DNA of 64,000 nucleotides from Ornithobacterium rhinotracheale (GTDB lineage Bacteria; Bacteroidota; Bacteroidia; Flavobacteriales; Weeksellaceae). Location of the stretch: the NCBI RefSeq assembly GCF_004088395.1, contig NZ_CP035107.1, positions 2,061,001 to 2,125,000 of the forward strand, given 5' to 3'. The translations under genes and the position numbers were made by a program. Below are positions 11,128-21,088 of the stretch, in pieces; positions within the stretch are counted from its first letter, which is position 1, and each line of letters opens with the position of its first letter. Below the pieces are notes generated by a model, which was given only the letters and a program-made list of their open reading frames with translations, searched no databases and was not told where the DNA came from.

Positions 11128-12807
11128 TTATTTAGCCTTTGCCCAAGTATCGCGCAGTGGCACAGTGCGGTTAAAAATATAACTCCCCTCACCAAAATCC
11201 TTCATATCTGCTACAAAATAGCCCAAGCGCTGGAATTGGAATCTATCTTCGGGCTTAGCCTCTTTTAAAGAAGGCTCGGCATAGGCTTGAATTACTTTTA
11301 ATGAATCAGGGTTTATGTACTCCAAGAAATCCACTTCCTTATCTGCATCGGGCGCCTCCACGGTGAAAAGCCTGTCATATAATCTCACCTCGATGGGTAG
11401 ATTTTGCTCCGCAGACACCCAGTGCAGAGTGCCTTTTACGCGGCGCATACTTGCTTCTGTTCCGCTTCCGCTCTTGCTTTCTTCATCATAGGTAGCATAA
11501 ATGGTGGTGATATTGCCCTCGACATCTTTCTCCACTCGGGTAGCCTTGATGATGTAGGCACCTTTTAGGCGCACCTCTTTACCTATGGAAAGTCTGAAAA
11601 ATTTCTTAGGCGCCTCTTCCATAAAGTCCTCCCGCTCAATGTATAGCTCTCGCGTGAATGGCACTTCTCGGAAGCCTGCCGCTTCATCTTCTGGATTATT
11701 TTCCACTTTTAAATTTTCCACTCGTCCCTCGGGATAGTTTTCTATGACTAATTTCACGGGGTCTAGCACGGCAAATACACGGGGGGTAGTGGCATTAAGC
11801 TCCTCGCGCACGGCGTGTTCTAGCAAAGAAACATCAATTACATTATCGCGTTTTGCAATCCCTGCTTTTTCCCAAAAAGTTTTAAGCGAATTGGGGGTAA
11901 AGCCGCGGCGTCTCAACCCAGAAATAGTGGGCATACGCGGGTCGTCCCAGCCAGAAACATGATTTTCTTCTACTAATTTTTTAAGCTTACGCTTACTGGT
12001 AATCATATAGCTCACATTACCACGAGCAAATTCTCTTTGTTTTGGTTTTAAAGTTCCTCCCTCGTGCACTTGCTCCACATACCAGTCATAGAGTGGGCGG
12101 TGGTTTTCAAATTCGAGTGAGCATAGGGAGTGAGAGATTCGCTCAATGTAATCGCTCTCGCCGTGAGCCCAATCATACATAGGGTAAATTTTCCACTTGT
12201 CGCCTGTACGGTGGTGAGGGCGGTTTAGCATACGATACATCACGGGGTCTCGCATATTCATATTTGGTGAGGCCATATCAATTTTTGCGCGCAATACGCG
12301 TGAGCCATCTGGCACTTCGCCGTTTTTCATTTCTTCAAATAAACGGAGATTTTCCTCCACGCTTCTGTTTCTGTATGGGCTTTCCTCGCCTGCCTCGAAT
12401 GGAGTTTTGCGCTGCGCTACGATTTGCTCCGAGCTTTGGTCATCTACATAGGCTTTGCCTTGTTTTATCATCTCAATTGCCCAGTCGTATAGTTGCTCAA
12501 AGTAATCGGAGGTGAAACAGATTTTATCCCATTTAAAGCCTAGCCACTCTACATCTTTTTGTATGGAATCCACAAATTCCTGCTCTTCGGCCTCGGGATT
12601 GGTATCATCAAATCTCAGATTCACAGGGGCGTTGTACTTCTCTCCCAGCCCAAAGTTTAGGCAAATTGCCTTGGCGTGCCCGATGTGTAGGTAGCCGTTT
12701 GGCTCGGGGGGGAAACGGAATCTTAATTCATTTTTTGGCAAACCTTTGGATAAATCTCCATTTATGATTTGCTCTATAAAATTCGCTGCATTGTGTTCTT
12801 TGCTCAT
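11128..12807 (-). CDS. glnS: glutamine-tRNA ligase
   Basis: Class I aminoacyl-tRNA synthetase that charges tRNA-Gln directly. The start is set at MSKEHNAANFIE (12807), giving 559 residues, the normal bacterial size; the longer frame adds 18 non-homologous residues. The HIGH motif is GYLHIGHAKAI, after RFPPEPN. The KMSKS-like loop is MITSKRKL. The C-terminal beta-barrel anticodon-binding domain is complete up to FNRTVPLRDTWAKAK. It is a single gene, convergent with the thioredoxin operon and divergent from ccoS. Confidence 0.97.
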   Translation of the reverse strand: MSKEHNAANFIEQIINGDLSKGLPKNELRFRFPPEPNGYLHIGHAKAICLNFGLGEKYNAPVNLRFDDTNPEAEEQEFVDSIQKDVEWLGFKWDKICFTSDYFEQLYDWAIEMIKQGKAYVDDQSSEQIVAQRKTPFEAGEESPYRNRSVEENLRLFEEMKNGEVPDGSRVLRAKIDMASPNMNMRDPVMYRMLNRPHHRTGDKWKIYPMYDWAHGESDYIERISHSLCSLEFENHRPLYDWYVEQVHEGGTLKPKQREFARGNVSYMITSKRKLKKLVEENHVSGWDDPRMPTISGLRRRGFTPNSLKTFWEKAGIAKRDNVIDVSLLEHAVREELNATTPRVFAVLDPVKLVIENYPEGRVENLKVENNPEDEAAGFREVPFTRELYIEREDFMEEAPKKFFRLSIGKEVRLKGAYIIKATRVEKDVEGNITTIYATYDEESKSGSGTEASMRRVKGTLHWVSAEQNLPIEVRLYDRLFTVEAPDADKEVDFLEYINPDSLKVIQAYAEPSLKEAKPEDRFQFQRLGYFVADMKDFGEGSYIFNRTVPLRDTWAKAK

Positions 12808-13099
12808 TTTATTGAAGTGATTTAAAGCTACAAATATACATTTTTCGCATTTAATTTTCACGATTTTTTGAGGCTTATAAAATTTTTAGAAAAGTATCTC
12901 TTTAAATTTTAAGTTATTATACTATTTTTAGGCAGAGTATTTTGAGCAAAAGTTAAAATCTCACAATCAGGTAATTTTAGCGGCAATCTATTTAGAATTC
13001 TTCTAAATTAAAGGGGAAATATTAAGATATATCATCTCAAAGGCTAGGAAAGTATATAAGATTTGTATTTTTGCTTTTAGGTACATTAGCCTACAAAGT

Positions 13100-13264
13100 A
13101 TGGGAATCGTATTTCTAATGGTTTTGGTGAGTGTTTCGCTCGCGTTTGTCTTCCTGATTGTGTTTATCATCGGGGTGAAGACTGGGCAATTCGACGAGGG
13201 GGAAACGCCAGCGATTAGAATTTTAAAAGAAGATAAAAAAGAAACAAATAAAGAGGATTTATAA
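13100..13264 (+). CDS. ccoS: cbb3 oxidase maturation protein CcoS
   Basis: A 54-residue gene starting MGIVFLMVLVSVSLAFVF. It has one N-terminal membrane segment (about residues 3-25), then GVKTGQFDEGETPAIRIL, which matches the CcoS pattern of a membrane helix followed by SGQ(Y/F)DD and a short acidic tail. CcoS is needed to insert cofactors, chiefly copper, into the cbb3 catalytic subunit. Its stop overlaps the ccoNO ATG by one base (TAATG), so the two are translationally coupled. No ccoI copper ATPase stands upstream; the roughly 290 bases before it hold no other gene. Confidence 0.88.
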   Translation: MGIVFLMVLVSVSLAFVFLIVFIIGVKTGQFDEGETPAIRILKEDKKETNKEDL

Positions 13265-15540
13265 TGCAAATGCAAACTTTTTACTACGACAACAAAATTG
13301 TGAAGTACTTCGTGTACGCAACAATATTTTGGGGAGTTCTTGCTTTCATCTTGGGGCTCACGGTAGCTACGCTATTGTTTTTCCCCACATTACCAGAATA
13401 CCTTTTTGGGACAGATGACCCAGAGATTAGCTTCACCCTCTTTGGGGAAACTATCTTTGACCTTTCTGGCACACAAGGGGTTTTAGGCTACGGGAGGTTA
13501 AGAATGCTCCACACTTCTGCTGCCATTTTTGCCTTCGTGGGTAATGGCTTTTTTGCGGGCGCTTATTACTCAATGCAGCGCTTACTTAAAACGCGAATGG
13601 CTAGCGATGTCCTTAGTTGGATTAATTTCTGGGGCTGGCAATTAGTTATTATAATTTGCGTAATCACCTTTTTCTTAGGATTTAACACCTCTAAGGAATA
13701 TGCTGAGCACGAGTGGCCTCTTGATATTTTAATCGCCTTTGTTTGGGTGTTATTTGGCGTGCATATGTTTATGACGATTGCTAAACGACGCGTAAAGCAT
13801 ATGTATGTAGCCATTTGGTTCTACATCGCAACTTGGATTGGTGTTGCTATGCTGCATATCTTCAATAATTTAGAAGTACCTATCAACTGGAATGTAATTG
13901 AACCAAAAAGTTATTCCCTATACGCAGGGGTGCAAGATGCGTTGGTACAGTGGTGGTATGGGCATAATGCAGTAGCATTTTTCCTTACAACGCCAGTACT
14001 TGGCTTAATGTATTATTTCTTGCCAAAGGCTGCAAATCGCCCTGTATTCTCTTATAAATTATCCATCATTCACTTTTGGTCATTAATCTTCGTATACCTT
14101 TGGGCGGGGCCTCACCACTTGATATACACAGCTCTACCTGGTTGGGCGCAAGCCTTAGGAACAGGCTTCTCGGTGATGCTCATTGCTCCATCTTGGGGTG
14201 GAATGCTGAACGGGCTTCTTACACTGAGAGGGGCTTGGGATAAGGTAAGAGAAGAGCCGATTTTAAAATTCTTTGTAGTGGCTGTAACTTGCTACGGTAT
14301 GGCCACTTTTGAGGGACCTATGCTTGCCACCAAGACATTAAACAGCATTGGACACTTTACCGACTGGGTGATTGCTCACGTACACGTGGGAACCTTAGGC
14401 TGGAACGGATTTATGATGTTCGGTATGATTTACTACATCATTCCTAAAATATTTAACACCAAACTCGCCTCTAAGAGCCTAGCAAATGCTCACTTCTGGC
14501 TCGGAACACTAGGAATCATTCTTTATGCAATTCCTATGTATATGGCTGGCTGGACTCAGGCCTTGATGTGGAAAGATTTCAACCCATCTGGCACCTTGGT
14601 TTATTCCAACTTTTTACAAACAGTTACCGAAATCTTCCCTTACTATATGCTCAGAGCCATTGGAGGAACCTTGTATCTAACGGGCTCAATCCTATTAGTA
14701 ATCAACATTGCTAAGACCGTGAGCGCTGGAAGATTTACGGCAAATGAAGAGGCACAAGCACCTGCACTTGCAAGACTTTCAGGAGACAGACAAAAAGGAG
14801 AGGCTATCCACCCTTGGCTAGAAAGAAAACCCTTGCTATTCTCTATCCTATCTTTTGTAGCAGTAGCAATCGGTGGTGCTGTGGAAATTATCCCAACAAT
14901 GGTGGTAAAATCAAATATTCCTACCCTCACTAGTGTGAAACCTTATACTCCGCTTGAAGTAGAAGGGCGCGACATCTATATTCGTGAAGGCTGTAACGCT
15001 TGCCACTCTCAGATGATTAGGCCATTTAGAGATGAAGTAAAACGCTATGGCGAATACTCTAAACCTGGCGAATTTGTATACGACCACCCATTCCTATGGG
15101 GCTCTAAAAGAACGGGACCAGACTTACAAAGAGAAGGCGGCAAGAGAACCGACTCTTGGCACTACAAACATATGTGGAACCCTAGACAGACTTCCGATGG
15201 CTCTATTATGCCACGCTACCCTTGGATTATTACCAACAAGCTGGATAGAAGCTTGACAATGGATAAGCTAAATGCGCTTGCTATTTTAGGCGTTCCTTAC
15301 GAGGAGGAATTGGCAAACTCAGATAAAGTTTTTGCACAGATGGATGAGCAGGCTTTGGCAATTCAAAACCGAATCTTTGAAGAGGCGCCAGATTTAAAAG
15401 AAGCCTTAAAAGAAGAACAAGAAAGCGAGGGCGAAAACTTCGTGCCACTAAAAGACCGCGAAATCACTGCGCTAATCGCTTACTTGCAAAGACTTGGTAC
15501 TGATATTAAAAATGAAGAAACTCAAGCCGCAAGCAACTAA
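13264..15540 (+). CDS. ccoNO: cbb3-type cytochrome c oxidase, fused subunits I and II
   Basis: One 758-residue polypeptide joins CcoN and CcoO. About residues 1-500 are the twelve-helix heme-copper catalytic subunit, with conserved histidines in GPHHLIYTALPGWAQ and THVGT-like IAHVHVGTLGWNG. After a membrane helix near residue 530, the CcoO part begins. It has one c-type heme site GCNACHSQ (Cys577, Cys580, His581) and the RTGPDL and WHYKHMWNPR motifs. The fusion is common in Bacteroidota. It reduces oxygen at high affinity and pumps protons in the inner membrane. ccoQ starts on its last base. Confidence 0.96.
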   Translation: MQMQTFYYDNKIVKYFVYATIFWGVLAFILGLTVATLLFFPTLPEYLFGTDDPEISFTLFGETIFDLSGTQGVLGYGRLRMLHTSAAIFAFVGNGFFAGAYYSMQRLLKTRMASDVLSWINFWGWQLVIIICVITFFLGFNTSKEYAEHEWPLDILIAFVWVLFGVHMFMTIAKRRVKHMYVAIWFYIATWIGVAMLHIFNNLEVPINWNVIEPKSYSLYAGVQDALVQWWYGHNAVAFFLTTPVLGLMYYFLPKAANRPVFSYKLSIIHFWSLIFVYLWAGPHHLIYTALPGWAQALGTGFSVMLIAPSWGGMLNGLLTLRGAWDKVREEPILKFFVVAVTCYGMATFEGPMLATKTLNSIGHFTDWVIAHVHVGTLGWNGFMMFGMIYYIIPKIFNTKLASKSLANAHFWLGTLGIILYAIPMYMAGWTQALMWKDFNPSGTLVYSNFLQTVTEIFPYYMLRAIGGTLYLTGSILLVINIAKTVSAGRFTANEEAQAPALARLSGDRQKGEAIHPWLERKPLLFSILSFVAVAIGGAVEIIPTMVVKSNIPTLTSVKPYTPLEVEGRDIYIREGCNACHSQMIRPFRDEVKRYGEYSKPGEFVYDHPFLWGSKRTGPDLQREGGKRTDSWHYKHMWNPRQTSDGSIMPRYPWIITNKLDRSLTMDKLNALAILGVPYEEELANSDKVFAQMDEQALAIQNRIFEEAPDLKEALKEEQESEGENFVPLKDREITALIAYLQRLGTDIKNEETQAASN

Positions 15541-15722
15541 TGATAAAGTATTTTAAAGAATATTTCAGCTACACGAATGACAATGTATTGCAAGTCATAA
15601 TCCTACTATGCTCCATTGCATTCTTTATAGCTTTGGTATATTCTGTATTAAAAAAACCAAAAAATTATTACAAAGAAGACGCTGAGATGCCTTTAGACGA
15701 GGATTCAGAAATACAAAATTAA
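15540..15722 (+). CDS. ccoQ: CcoQ-like small subunit of cbb3 oxidase
   Basis: A 60-residue protein with one membrane segment at about residues 17-38 and an acidic tail (DAEMPLDEDSEIQN). Size, single helix and position between ccoNO and ccoP fit CcoQ, which stabilises the oxidase. The start overlaps the ccoNO stop by one base. Sequence conservation of this family is low, so the name rests mostly on context. Confidence 0.82.
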   Translation: MIKYFKEYFSYTNDNVLQVIILLCSIAFFIALVYSVLKKPKNYYKEDAEMPLDEDSEIQN

Positions 15723-15733
15723 ATTTTAGCACT

Positions 15734-16669
15734 ATGAAACATCGTATTCCAGGTCGTATTACAATACCAATCGTATTATTATCGATTTTAGCCACATTTA
15801 TGATGATTATTCCTATGGACTTTATCCCTGAAGATGGGCTGGTAGGAATCTTCACCAATGCAATAAAACAGCTAAAAAATGTATTCAGCTATTGGATTGT
15901 TTGGGTAATTCTAGGAATTTCCTTGTTGATGCTACTCATCATCAATGAGATTAACCGCGTGATTGAACGCAAAAAATTAGCCAAGCTCTCCCCACAAGAG
16001 AGAGCCATCTTCCTTGAAGAAGCAAAAGAAGGATACCTTAAACGATTATTCAGAAGTAGTAGAGAAAAACAATCAGAGGAAGAAGAGCAAGCCATTCTCT
16101 TGGACCACGGTTTTGATGGCATTAAGGAGCTAGATAACTCCCTTCCTCAGTGGTGGCTCGCTATGTTTTACCTTGGCACCGCTTATATGATTATCTATGT
16201 CATCGCCTACTTCACCACCAGCTTCGCCCACCCAATCGAGGAATACAAAGCCCAAAATGCATTGATGGAGGAGCAAGCGCAATTATGGGTAAAACAAAAT
16301 GACATCACAATCGACAAGGCTGAAAACTTGTATAAAGATGAAGGCGCCCTGCAAAGAGGTGAAGCCATCTTTAATAGCATTTGTGCCACTTGCCATATGG
16401 CCGATGGTAGCGGCGCCGCTGGGCCAAACTTGACTGATGACTACTGGATTAATCACCAAGAAAGTGATTTGTTTAAAAACATCTATCAAATGGTGTACGA
16501 TGGCTCGCCCAACAACCCTGCAATGCAAGCCTTTGGGCAAACTAAGCAGCTCACTGGGCTAGATATTCAAGATGTGGCCTCCTATGTTTACTACCTAAAT
16601 CAGGTGAAACCACAGGCCGAAGGTCTTGCACCACAAGGTGATGAGATGCCACAGTGGAAAAGAAAATAA
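15734..16669 (+). CDS. ccoP: cbb3-type cytochrome c oxidase subunit III
   Basis: c-type cytochrome subunit of the cbb3 oxidase, 311 residues. The N-terminal part has two hydrophobic segments (about 9-28 and 47-70) and a charged cytoplasmic stretch. A further helix (about 143-165) follows the NSLPQWWLAMFYLGTAYM motif that marks CcoP. There is one heme c site, CATCH (Cys217, Cys220, His221), where proteobacterial CcoP has two; the single-heme form is usual in Bacteroidota. The strong terminator after it ends the ccoSNOQP unit. Confidence 0.95.
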   Translation: MKHRIPGRITIPIVLLSILATFMMIIPMDFIPEDGLVGIFTNAIKQLKNVFSYWIVWVILGISLLMLLIINEINRVIERKKLAKLSPQERAIFLEEAKEGYLKRLFRSSREKQSEEEEQAILLDHGFDGIKELDNSLPQWWLAMFYLGTAYMIIYVIAYFTTSFAHPIEEYKAQNALMEEQAQLWVKQNDITIDKAENLYKDEGALQRGEAIFNSICATCHMADGSGAAGPNLTDDYWINHQESDLFKNIYQMVYDGSPNNPAMQAFGQTKQLTGLDIQDVASYVYYLNQVKPQAEGLAPQGDEMPQWKRK

Positions 16670-16693
16670 AATTTAATTATGCATTTTTAAATA

Positions 16694-16733
16694 AAAAAAC
16701 CTCCTCCCATTTCATAAAAAGAGGAGGTTTTTT
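16694..16733 (+). terminator. rho-independent terminator after ccoP
   Basis: A 13-bp perfect stem (AAAAAACCTCCTC with GAGGAGGTTTTTT) around a 14-base loop, ending in a T run. It separates ccoSNOQP from ccoGH. Confidence 0.9.
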
Positions 16734-16801
16734 GTTTTCAGACAAAGCATTTTCTACTATTTTAACAAGCTTGTAATTTAAAACTTTTGTACTTTTGAAT
16801 C

Positions 16802-18250
16802 ATGGCAGAATTTAATCAAACTCCGGAAGAAGAACTCCAGTCGTTTAGAAATAGCATAGGCACCGCCGAAAAATCTGGAAAAAGAAAGTGGGTTTATGCC
16901 AAAAAAGTAGATGGGAAATTCTATAAATGGCGAAGCATTGTGAGCTATTTTTTGCTCGCATTCCTAATCATCACGCCATTTATTAAAATCAATGGCAACC
17001 CTTTATTTAAATTTGATATCATCAACAGGGAGTTTTACCTATTCAGCTACCCATTTTTCACCTCTGATTTCAAAATCTTCGCCATCGGAATGATTACAAG
17101 CATCGTATTCATCATTCTATTCACCGTGGTGTATGGGCGAATTTTCTGCGGGTGGATTTGCCCACAGACCATCTTCCTTGAAATGGTTTTTAGAAAAATA
17201 GAATTTGCCATCGATGGAGATAGAAATAAGCAAATGAAGCTAGAAAAACAGGAATGGGATGAGGAAAAAATTAAGAAAAGAGCCTTGAAATGGAGCATCT
17301 TTGCCCTAATCTCTTTCATTATAGCTAATATACTATTTGCGTGGGTTATCGGGATTGATGAGCTTCAAAAACTTATCACCGAAGGCCCTATACAAAATTT
17401 AAGCACATTCATCGGGCTATTAATTTTCACTGGTCTATTCTACTTTGTATTCACTTGGTTCCGAGAGCAAGCCTGCGTGCTAGTATGCCCATACGGAAGG
17501 CTTCAAGGTGTATTAATTGATAAAAAAACCATCATCGTAGCCTACGACTACAAGCGTGGAGAGCGCACCAAAGGCAGAGCTAAATTTAAGCGCGGAATAG
17601 ACCGCCAAGCGGAAGGAATAGGCGACTGTATTGACTGCGGAAACTGTGTAGCCGTATGCCCTACTGGTATCGACATCAGAAACGGAACTCAGCTTGAATG
17701 TGTAAACTGTACTGCGTGTATTGATGCCTGCGACGAGGTGATGAGCAAAATTAATTTACCAACGGGATTGATTCGCTATGCCTCCGAAGAAAACATTGCA
17801 GAAAACAAACCATTTAAATTCACTGCGAGAATGGCGGCATATACATTTGTACTGGTATTATTACTTTCTGTCTTAACGGCTTTGATTTTTACCCGATCAG
17901 ATGTAAACTCTAAATTCTTAAAAGAAGCAGGCACCGATTTTAAAATTGTGAACAACAATATTGTAACCAATAATTTTGAATACAATTTGCAAAACAAAAC
18001 TAAAGAAACTAAACAATTGCATTTAGAACTTGCTAATTATAAAGATGGAAAAATTGAACTCGTAAATCACGCACCTATATTAATCCTAGAACCAGGAAAA
18101 CAAGTTCAAGGAAAAATGATTATCTCAATTCCTAAACACGAATTGAAATCTTACAAGGCAAAAATTACGATCAATGTACTAGACGAAAACAACAAATTGA
18201 TCGATTCTTATCGTACAAGTTTCTCGGCTCCGTACAAATTCCAATACTAA
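16802..18250 (+). CDS. ccoG: cytochrome c oxidase accessory protein CcoG
   Basis: Membrane-bound ferredoxin-like protein of the CcoG/FixG/RdxA group, 482 residues. It is involved in copper handling for cbb3 assembly. Membrane segments are in the first half (for instance about 43-60 and 90-113), with FCGWICPQTIFLEM and ACVLVCPYGRLQGV. Two 4Fe-4S motifs follow, CIDCGNCVAVCP and CVNCTACIDACDE. A last helix (near residue 345) leads to a periplasmic domain. ccoH follows after 9 bases. Confidence 0.95.
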   Translation: MAEFNQTPEEELQSFRNSIGTAEKSGKRKWVYAKKVDGKFYKWRSIVSYFLLAFLIITPFIKINGNPLFKFDIINREFYLFSYPFFTSDFKIFAIGMITSIVFIILFTVVYGRIFCGWICPQTIFLEMVFRKIEFAIDGDRNKQMKLEKQEWDEEKIKKRALKWSIFALISFIIANILFAWVIGIDELQKLITEGPIQNLSTFIGLLIFTGLFYFVFTWFREQACVLVCPYGRLQGVLIDKKTIIVAYDYKRGERTKGRAKFKRGIDRQAEGIGDCIDCGNCVAVCPTGIDIRNGTQLECVNCTACIDACDEVMSKINLPTGLIRYASEENIAENKPFKFTARMAAYTFVLVLLLSVLTALIFTRSDVNSKFLKEAGTDFKIVNNNIVTNNFEYNLQNKTKETKQLHLELANYKDGKIELVNHAPILILEPGKQVQGKMIISIPKHELKSYKAKITINVLDENNKLIDSYRTSFSAPYKFQY

Positions 18251-18259
18251 AAGAAAAAT

Positions 18260-18706
18260 ATGGCAAAATTTAATTTTACTTGGGGACATGGCGTCATTTT
18301 AGCACTCGTGGGATTTATGGCATTTATTTTAAGTCTAATTTTTCTAGCCGACACACCAGGCGATTTAGTTTCAGAGAATTATTATGAACATTCTTTAAAT
18401 TACCAAAAAGAAACCATAGAAGCTGAAAAAAACACCAATACTCTTGTGCACAAACCAGAGGTGAGGCTACAAGCAAATGGAATAAACATCGTATTTCCAA
18501 AAGAAATAAAGCCTAGCGAAGGCTCTGTTTTGCTCATTCGTGGTGCCTATGCAAAAGATGATGTAAAAGACACTTTGCATTTAAGAAATCAACAGCAATT
18601 GATTCCCGCAGCAAAATTGCAAAAAGGAGAATACGACATGGAACTTCGCTGGAAAAACAACGGAGATTTCTATTTAATAAAAAAAAGAATTGAATGGGGG
18701 TATTAA
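18260..18706 (+). CDS. ccoH: FixH/CcoH-like oxidase assembly protein
   Basis: Membrane-anchored protein of 148 residues with one N-terminal helix (about 8-28) and the motif LVSENYYEHSLNYQKE. That Y-Y-x-x-G/S-x-x-Y-Q pattern after the helix is typical of FixH/CcoH. It helps assemble or stabilise the cbb3 oxidase. It sits between ccoG and a polytopic membrane protein whose start overlaps its 3' end. Confidence 0.87.
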   Translation: MAKFNFTWGHGVILALVGFMAFILSLIFLADTPGDLVSENYYEHSLNYQKETIEAEKNTNTLVHKPEVRLQANGINIVFPKEIKPSEGSVLLIRGAYAKDDVKDTLHLRNQQQLIPAAKLQKGEYDMELRWKNNGDFYLIKKRIEWGY

Positions 18707-19413
18707 TCATCTCTGCACTTGTTCTAGGCTTAGCCAATAGCTTGCATTGCGTGGGCATGTGTGGTCCTATTGCCTTTTCCCTGGGGCTTTCTCAAGAAAA
18801 AAATGTAGCCTTTTACATCAAAAACCTTTTATACCAATTGGGGAGAGTTACCACCTATACATCTCTGGGTGTGCTCGTTGGCTTAGTAGGGAAAGGAATT
18901 TCGTTGGCTGGATTTCATGGAAAAATCAGTATAGCCATGGGAATTTTAATGATCATTTATGCCCTTTTGCCCAAGAAAACCATTGCAAAAGTTGAAAGCT
19001 TTGGGAATACCTCAAGATTTTTAATACAAGTAAAATCTAAACTAGGCGAATTCATCAAAAAAAGAAGTTATTTCTCATTATACATTACAGGAATCCTAAA
19101 CGGCTTACTGCCTTGTGGCGCTGTGTACATTGCGCTCATTGCTGCCATTGCTACCCAGAGCATTGCAAAAAGCGCTATGTTTATGGCACTTTTTGGATTA
19201 GGGACTATTCCGTTGATGTTTTTGGCGGTGTTTCTAGGAGCAAGCCTAAATTTACCACTTAGAAATAAATTAAATAAAATATTGCCTTATTTAATTATTT
19301 TAATAGGAATATTATTCATCATCAGAGGACTAGAACTCGGTATTCCGTTTTTATCCCCACCCGCCTCGGCATTGGATGTAAGCGGGAATCCGCATTCTTG
19401 TCACTGTCATTAA
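18694..19413 (+). CDS. SafE/TauE- or DsbD-like membrane protein of the cbb3 locus
   Basis: Polytopic inner-membrane protein of 239 residues, about six helices, beginning with LANSLHCVGMCGPIAFSL. The CxxC-like MCGP and the second half LNGLLPCGAVYIAL mark the DsbD_2 / sulfite exporter TauE/SafE-like group. The C-terminus is His/Cys-rich (HSCHCH), which suggests metal binding. The start overlaps ccoH by 13 bases, so a role in copper supply or redox during oxidase assembly is inferred. Transport of sulfite is unlikely in this context. Confidence 0.83.
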   Translation: MGVLIISALVLGLANSLHCVGMCGPIAFSLGLSQEKNVAFYIKNLLYQLGRVTTYTSLGVLVGLVGKGISLAGFHGKISIAMGILMIIYALLPKKTIAKVESFGNTSRFLIQVKSKLGEFIKKRSYFSLYITGILNGLLPCGAVYIALIAAIATQSIAKSAMFMALFGLGTIPLMFLAVFLGASLNLPLRNKLNKILPYLIILIGILFIIRGLELGIPFLSPPASALDVSGNPHSCHCH

Positions 19414-19430
19414 TCAATTATTTAAGCCTT

Positions 19431-20174
19431 ATGGAAATAGAAAAATCTTATATACAAAAACGCTTATTCCTCTTGCAGGATAAAAATTACAAGGATTTTC
19501 AAGAACGGCTAATCCCCACGGTGGAAGCCGAGCGAATCATCGGTATCAGAACGCCTAGACTTAGAAAGTTTTCGCAAGATTTTTTCAAAGAAAAACCCGA
19601 GCTGCTAAACGAATTCTTGGCAGATTTGCCACATACTTATTATGAGGAAAATAATCTGCATTTATTCCTAGTTTCAGAGTTTAAGGATTTGGCGCACGCA
19701 ATCAGCGAGACCGAACGCATACTGCCCTATATAGACAACTGGGCTACTTGCGACATCACTCGACCAAAAGTTTTCGAAGAAAATCCTGAGCTTATTTATG
19801 CCAAGATAAAAGAATGGATTACGAGCGAACATGAATTTACGATTCGCTACGCCATTGGTATTTTGCTTGAACTGTATTTAGATGAAAATTTCTCAACCGA
19901 GCATTTAGACTTAGTCGCTTCGGTAACAGATGAACGCTACTATGTGCAAATGATGATGGCTTGGTATTTTAGCTATGCTTTGATTAAGCAATATGAGCAC
20001 GCGATTCCTTATCTTGAGCAACATAAATTACCACCTTTTGTTCATACTAAAACCATTCAAAAAGCCATTGAGAGTAGGCGCATTTCAGATAAGAAAAAAT
20101 CATATCTGAAATTTTTAAGACAAAAAGTTAAACTCAAGGCTTTATTCTTAAAAAGAAAAAAATTATATTTGTAG
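19431..20174 (+). CDS. DNA alkylation repair protein, AlkD-like
   Basis: HEAT-like repeat protein of the AlkC/AlkD superfamily, 247 residues from [10 protein letters not shown]. Homologues excise or bind alkylated bases. The motif [15 protein letters not shown] and the series of short helices ([32 protein letters not shown]) are typical. I use ATG 19431 because the 11 codons before it overlap the previous gene. Its actual enzymatic activity cannot be read from sequence. Confidence 0.87.
   Translation: MEIEKSYIQKRLFLLQDKNYKDFQERLIPTVEAERIIGIRTPRLRKFSQDFFKEKPELLNEFLADLPHTYYEENNLHLFLVSEFKDLAHAISETERILPYIDNWATCDITRPKVFEENPELIYAKIKEWITSEHEFTIRYAIGILLELYLDENFSTEHLDLVASVTDERYYVQMMMAWYFSYALIKQYEHAIPYLEQHKLPPFVHTKTIQKAIESRRISDKKKSYLKFLRQKVKLKALFLKRKKLYL
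20164..20171 (+). promoter_or_regulatory. possible -7 box for sucD
   Basis: TATATTTG fits TAnnTTTG and lies 25 bases before the sucD start, within the last codons of the AlkD-like gene. No well-spaced TTG was seen, so this is weak. Confidence 0.35.
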
Positions 20175-20196
20175 CATATCCAAAAAAATAAAAAAA

Positions 20197-21066
20197 ATGT
20201 CAGTACTAGTAAATAAAGATTCAAAAATCATCGTTCAAGGTTTTACAGGAAGCGAAGGAACTTTCCATGCAGAACAAATGATTGCTTACGGAACCAATGT
20301 TGTAGGAGGTGTTACGCCTAAAAAAGGAGGACAAACTCATTTAGGAAAACCCGTTTTCAACACTGTACAAGATGCTGTAGATGCAACAGGAGCCGATGTA
20401 AGTATCATTTTCGTTCCACCAGCATTTGCTGCAGATGCCATTATGGAAGCTGCAGATTCTGGAATAAAAGTGATCGTTTGTATCACCGAGGGGATTCCTA
20501 CCGCAGATATGGTGCGCGTGAAATCCTATATCGACCAAAGAGACTGCACCCTCATCGGGCCCAACTGCCCTGGAATCATCACCTCTGGCGAGGCGAAAGT
20601 GGGCATTATGCCAGGTTTTGTATTTAAAAAAGGAAAAGTAGGAATCGTCTCTAAATCAGGCACCCTCACCTATGAAGCTGCCGACCAAGTAGTAAAAGCA
20701 GGCTATGGAATCTCTACCGCCATCGGTATCGGAGGCGACCCAATCATAGGCACCACTACAAAAGAGGCTGTGGAACTTTTTATGAACGACCCAGAGACCG
20801 AGTGCATTGTGATGATTGGCGAAATCGGAGGGCAATTGGAAGCCGAAGCCGCTAGATGGATTAAAGAAAATGGCACAAAACCCGTGGTGGGCTTCATTGC
20901 AGGACAGACTGCACCAAAGGGTAGAACCATGGGACACGCAGGCGCCATTGTAGGCGGAAAAGATGACACCGCACAAGCAAAAATGAAAATTATGCAAGAA
21001 TGTGGAATTCATGTTGTATCTTCGCCCGCGAAAATCGGTGCAAAGGTTGCCGAGGTTTTAAAATAA
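20197..21066 (+). CDS. sucD: succinate-CoA ligase (ADP-forming) alpha subunit
   Basis: Alpha subunit of succinyl-CoA synthetase in the citric acid cycle, 289 residues, the normal size. The N-terminal CoA-binding fold ([17 protein letters not shown]) and the phosphohistidine loop [13 protein letters not shown] are intact, as is [20 protein letters not shown]. The beta subunit gene sucC is not adjacent, which is usual in Flavobacteriia. An outer-membrane protein gene follows after 22 bases and may be co-transcribed. Confidence 0.97.
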   Translation: MSVLVNKDSKIIVQGFTGSEGTFHAEQMIAYGTNVVGGVTPKKGGQTHLGKPVFNTVQDAVDATGADVSIIFVPPAFAADAIMEAADSGIKVIVCITEGIPTADMVRVKSYIDQRDCTLIGPNCPGIITSGEAKVGIMPGFVFKKGKVGIVSKSGTLTYEAADQVVKAGYGISTAIGIGGDPIIGTTTKEAVELFMNDPETECIVMIGEIGGQLEAEAARWIKENGTKPVVGFIAGQTAPKGRTMGHAGAIVGGKDDTAQAKMKIMQECGIHVVSSPAKIGAKVAEVLK

Positions 21067-21088
21067 AAAAATTAAAATTTAACTACTT

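Noticed and set aside
12697-12712. Run of seven G in glnS as a phase-variation tract
   Set aside because: It encodes the conserved RFPPEPN motif in frame, and the gene is intact.
13003-13275. Minus-strand frame of 90 codons upstream of ccoNO
   Set aside because: It covers the ccoS gene on the other strand, which has a clear family match and coupled stop/start.
16790-16797. TACTTTTG box as the ccoG promoter
   Set aside because: It would leave only 4 bases before the start codon and the TTG spacing is 16, outside the usual range; not convincing.
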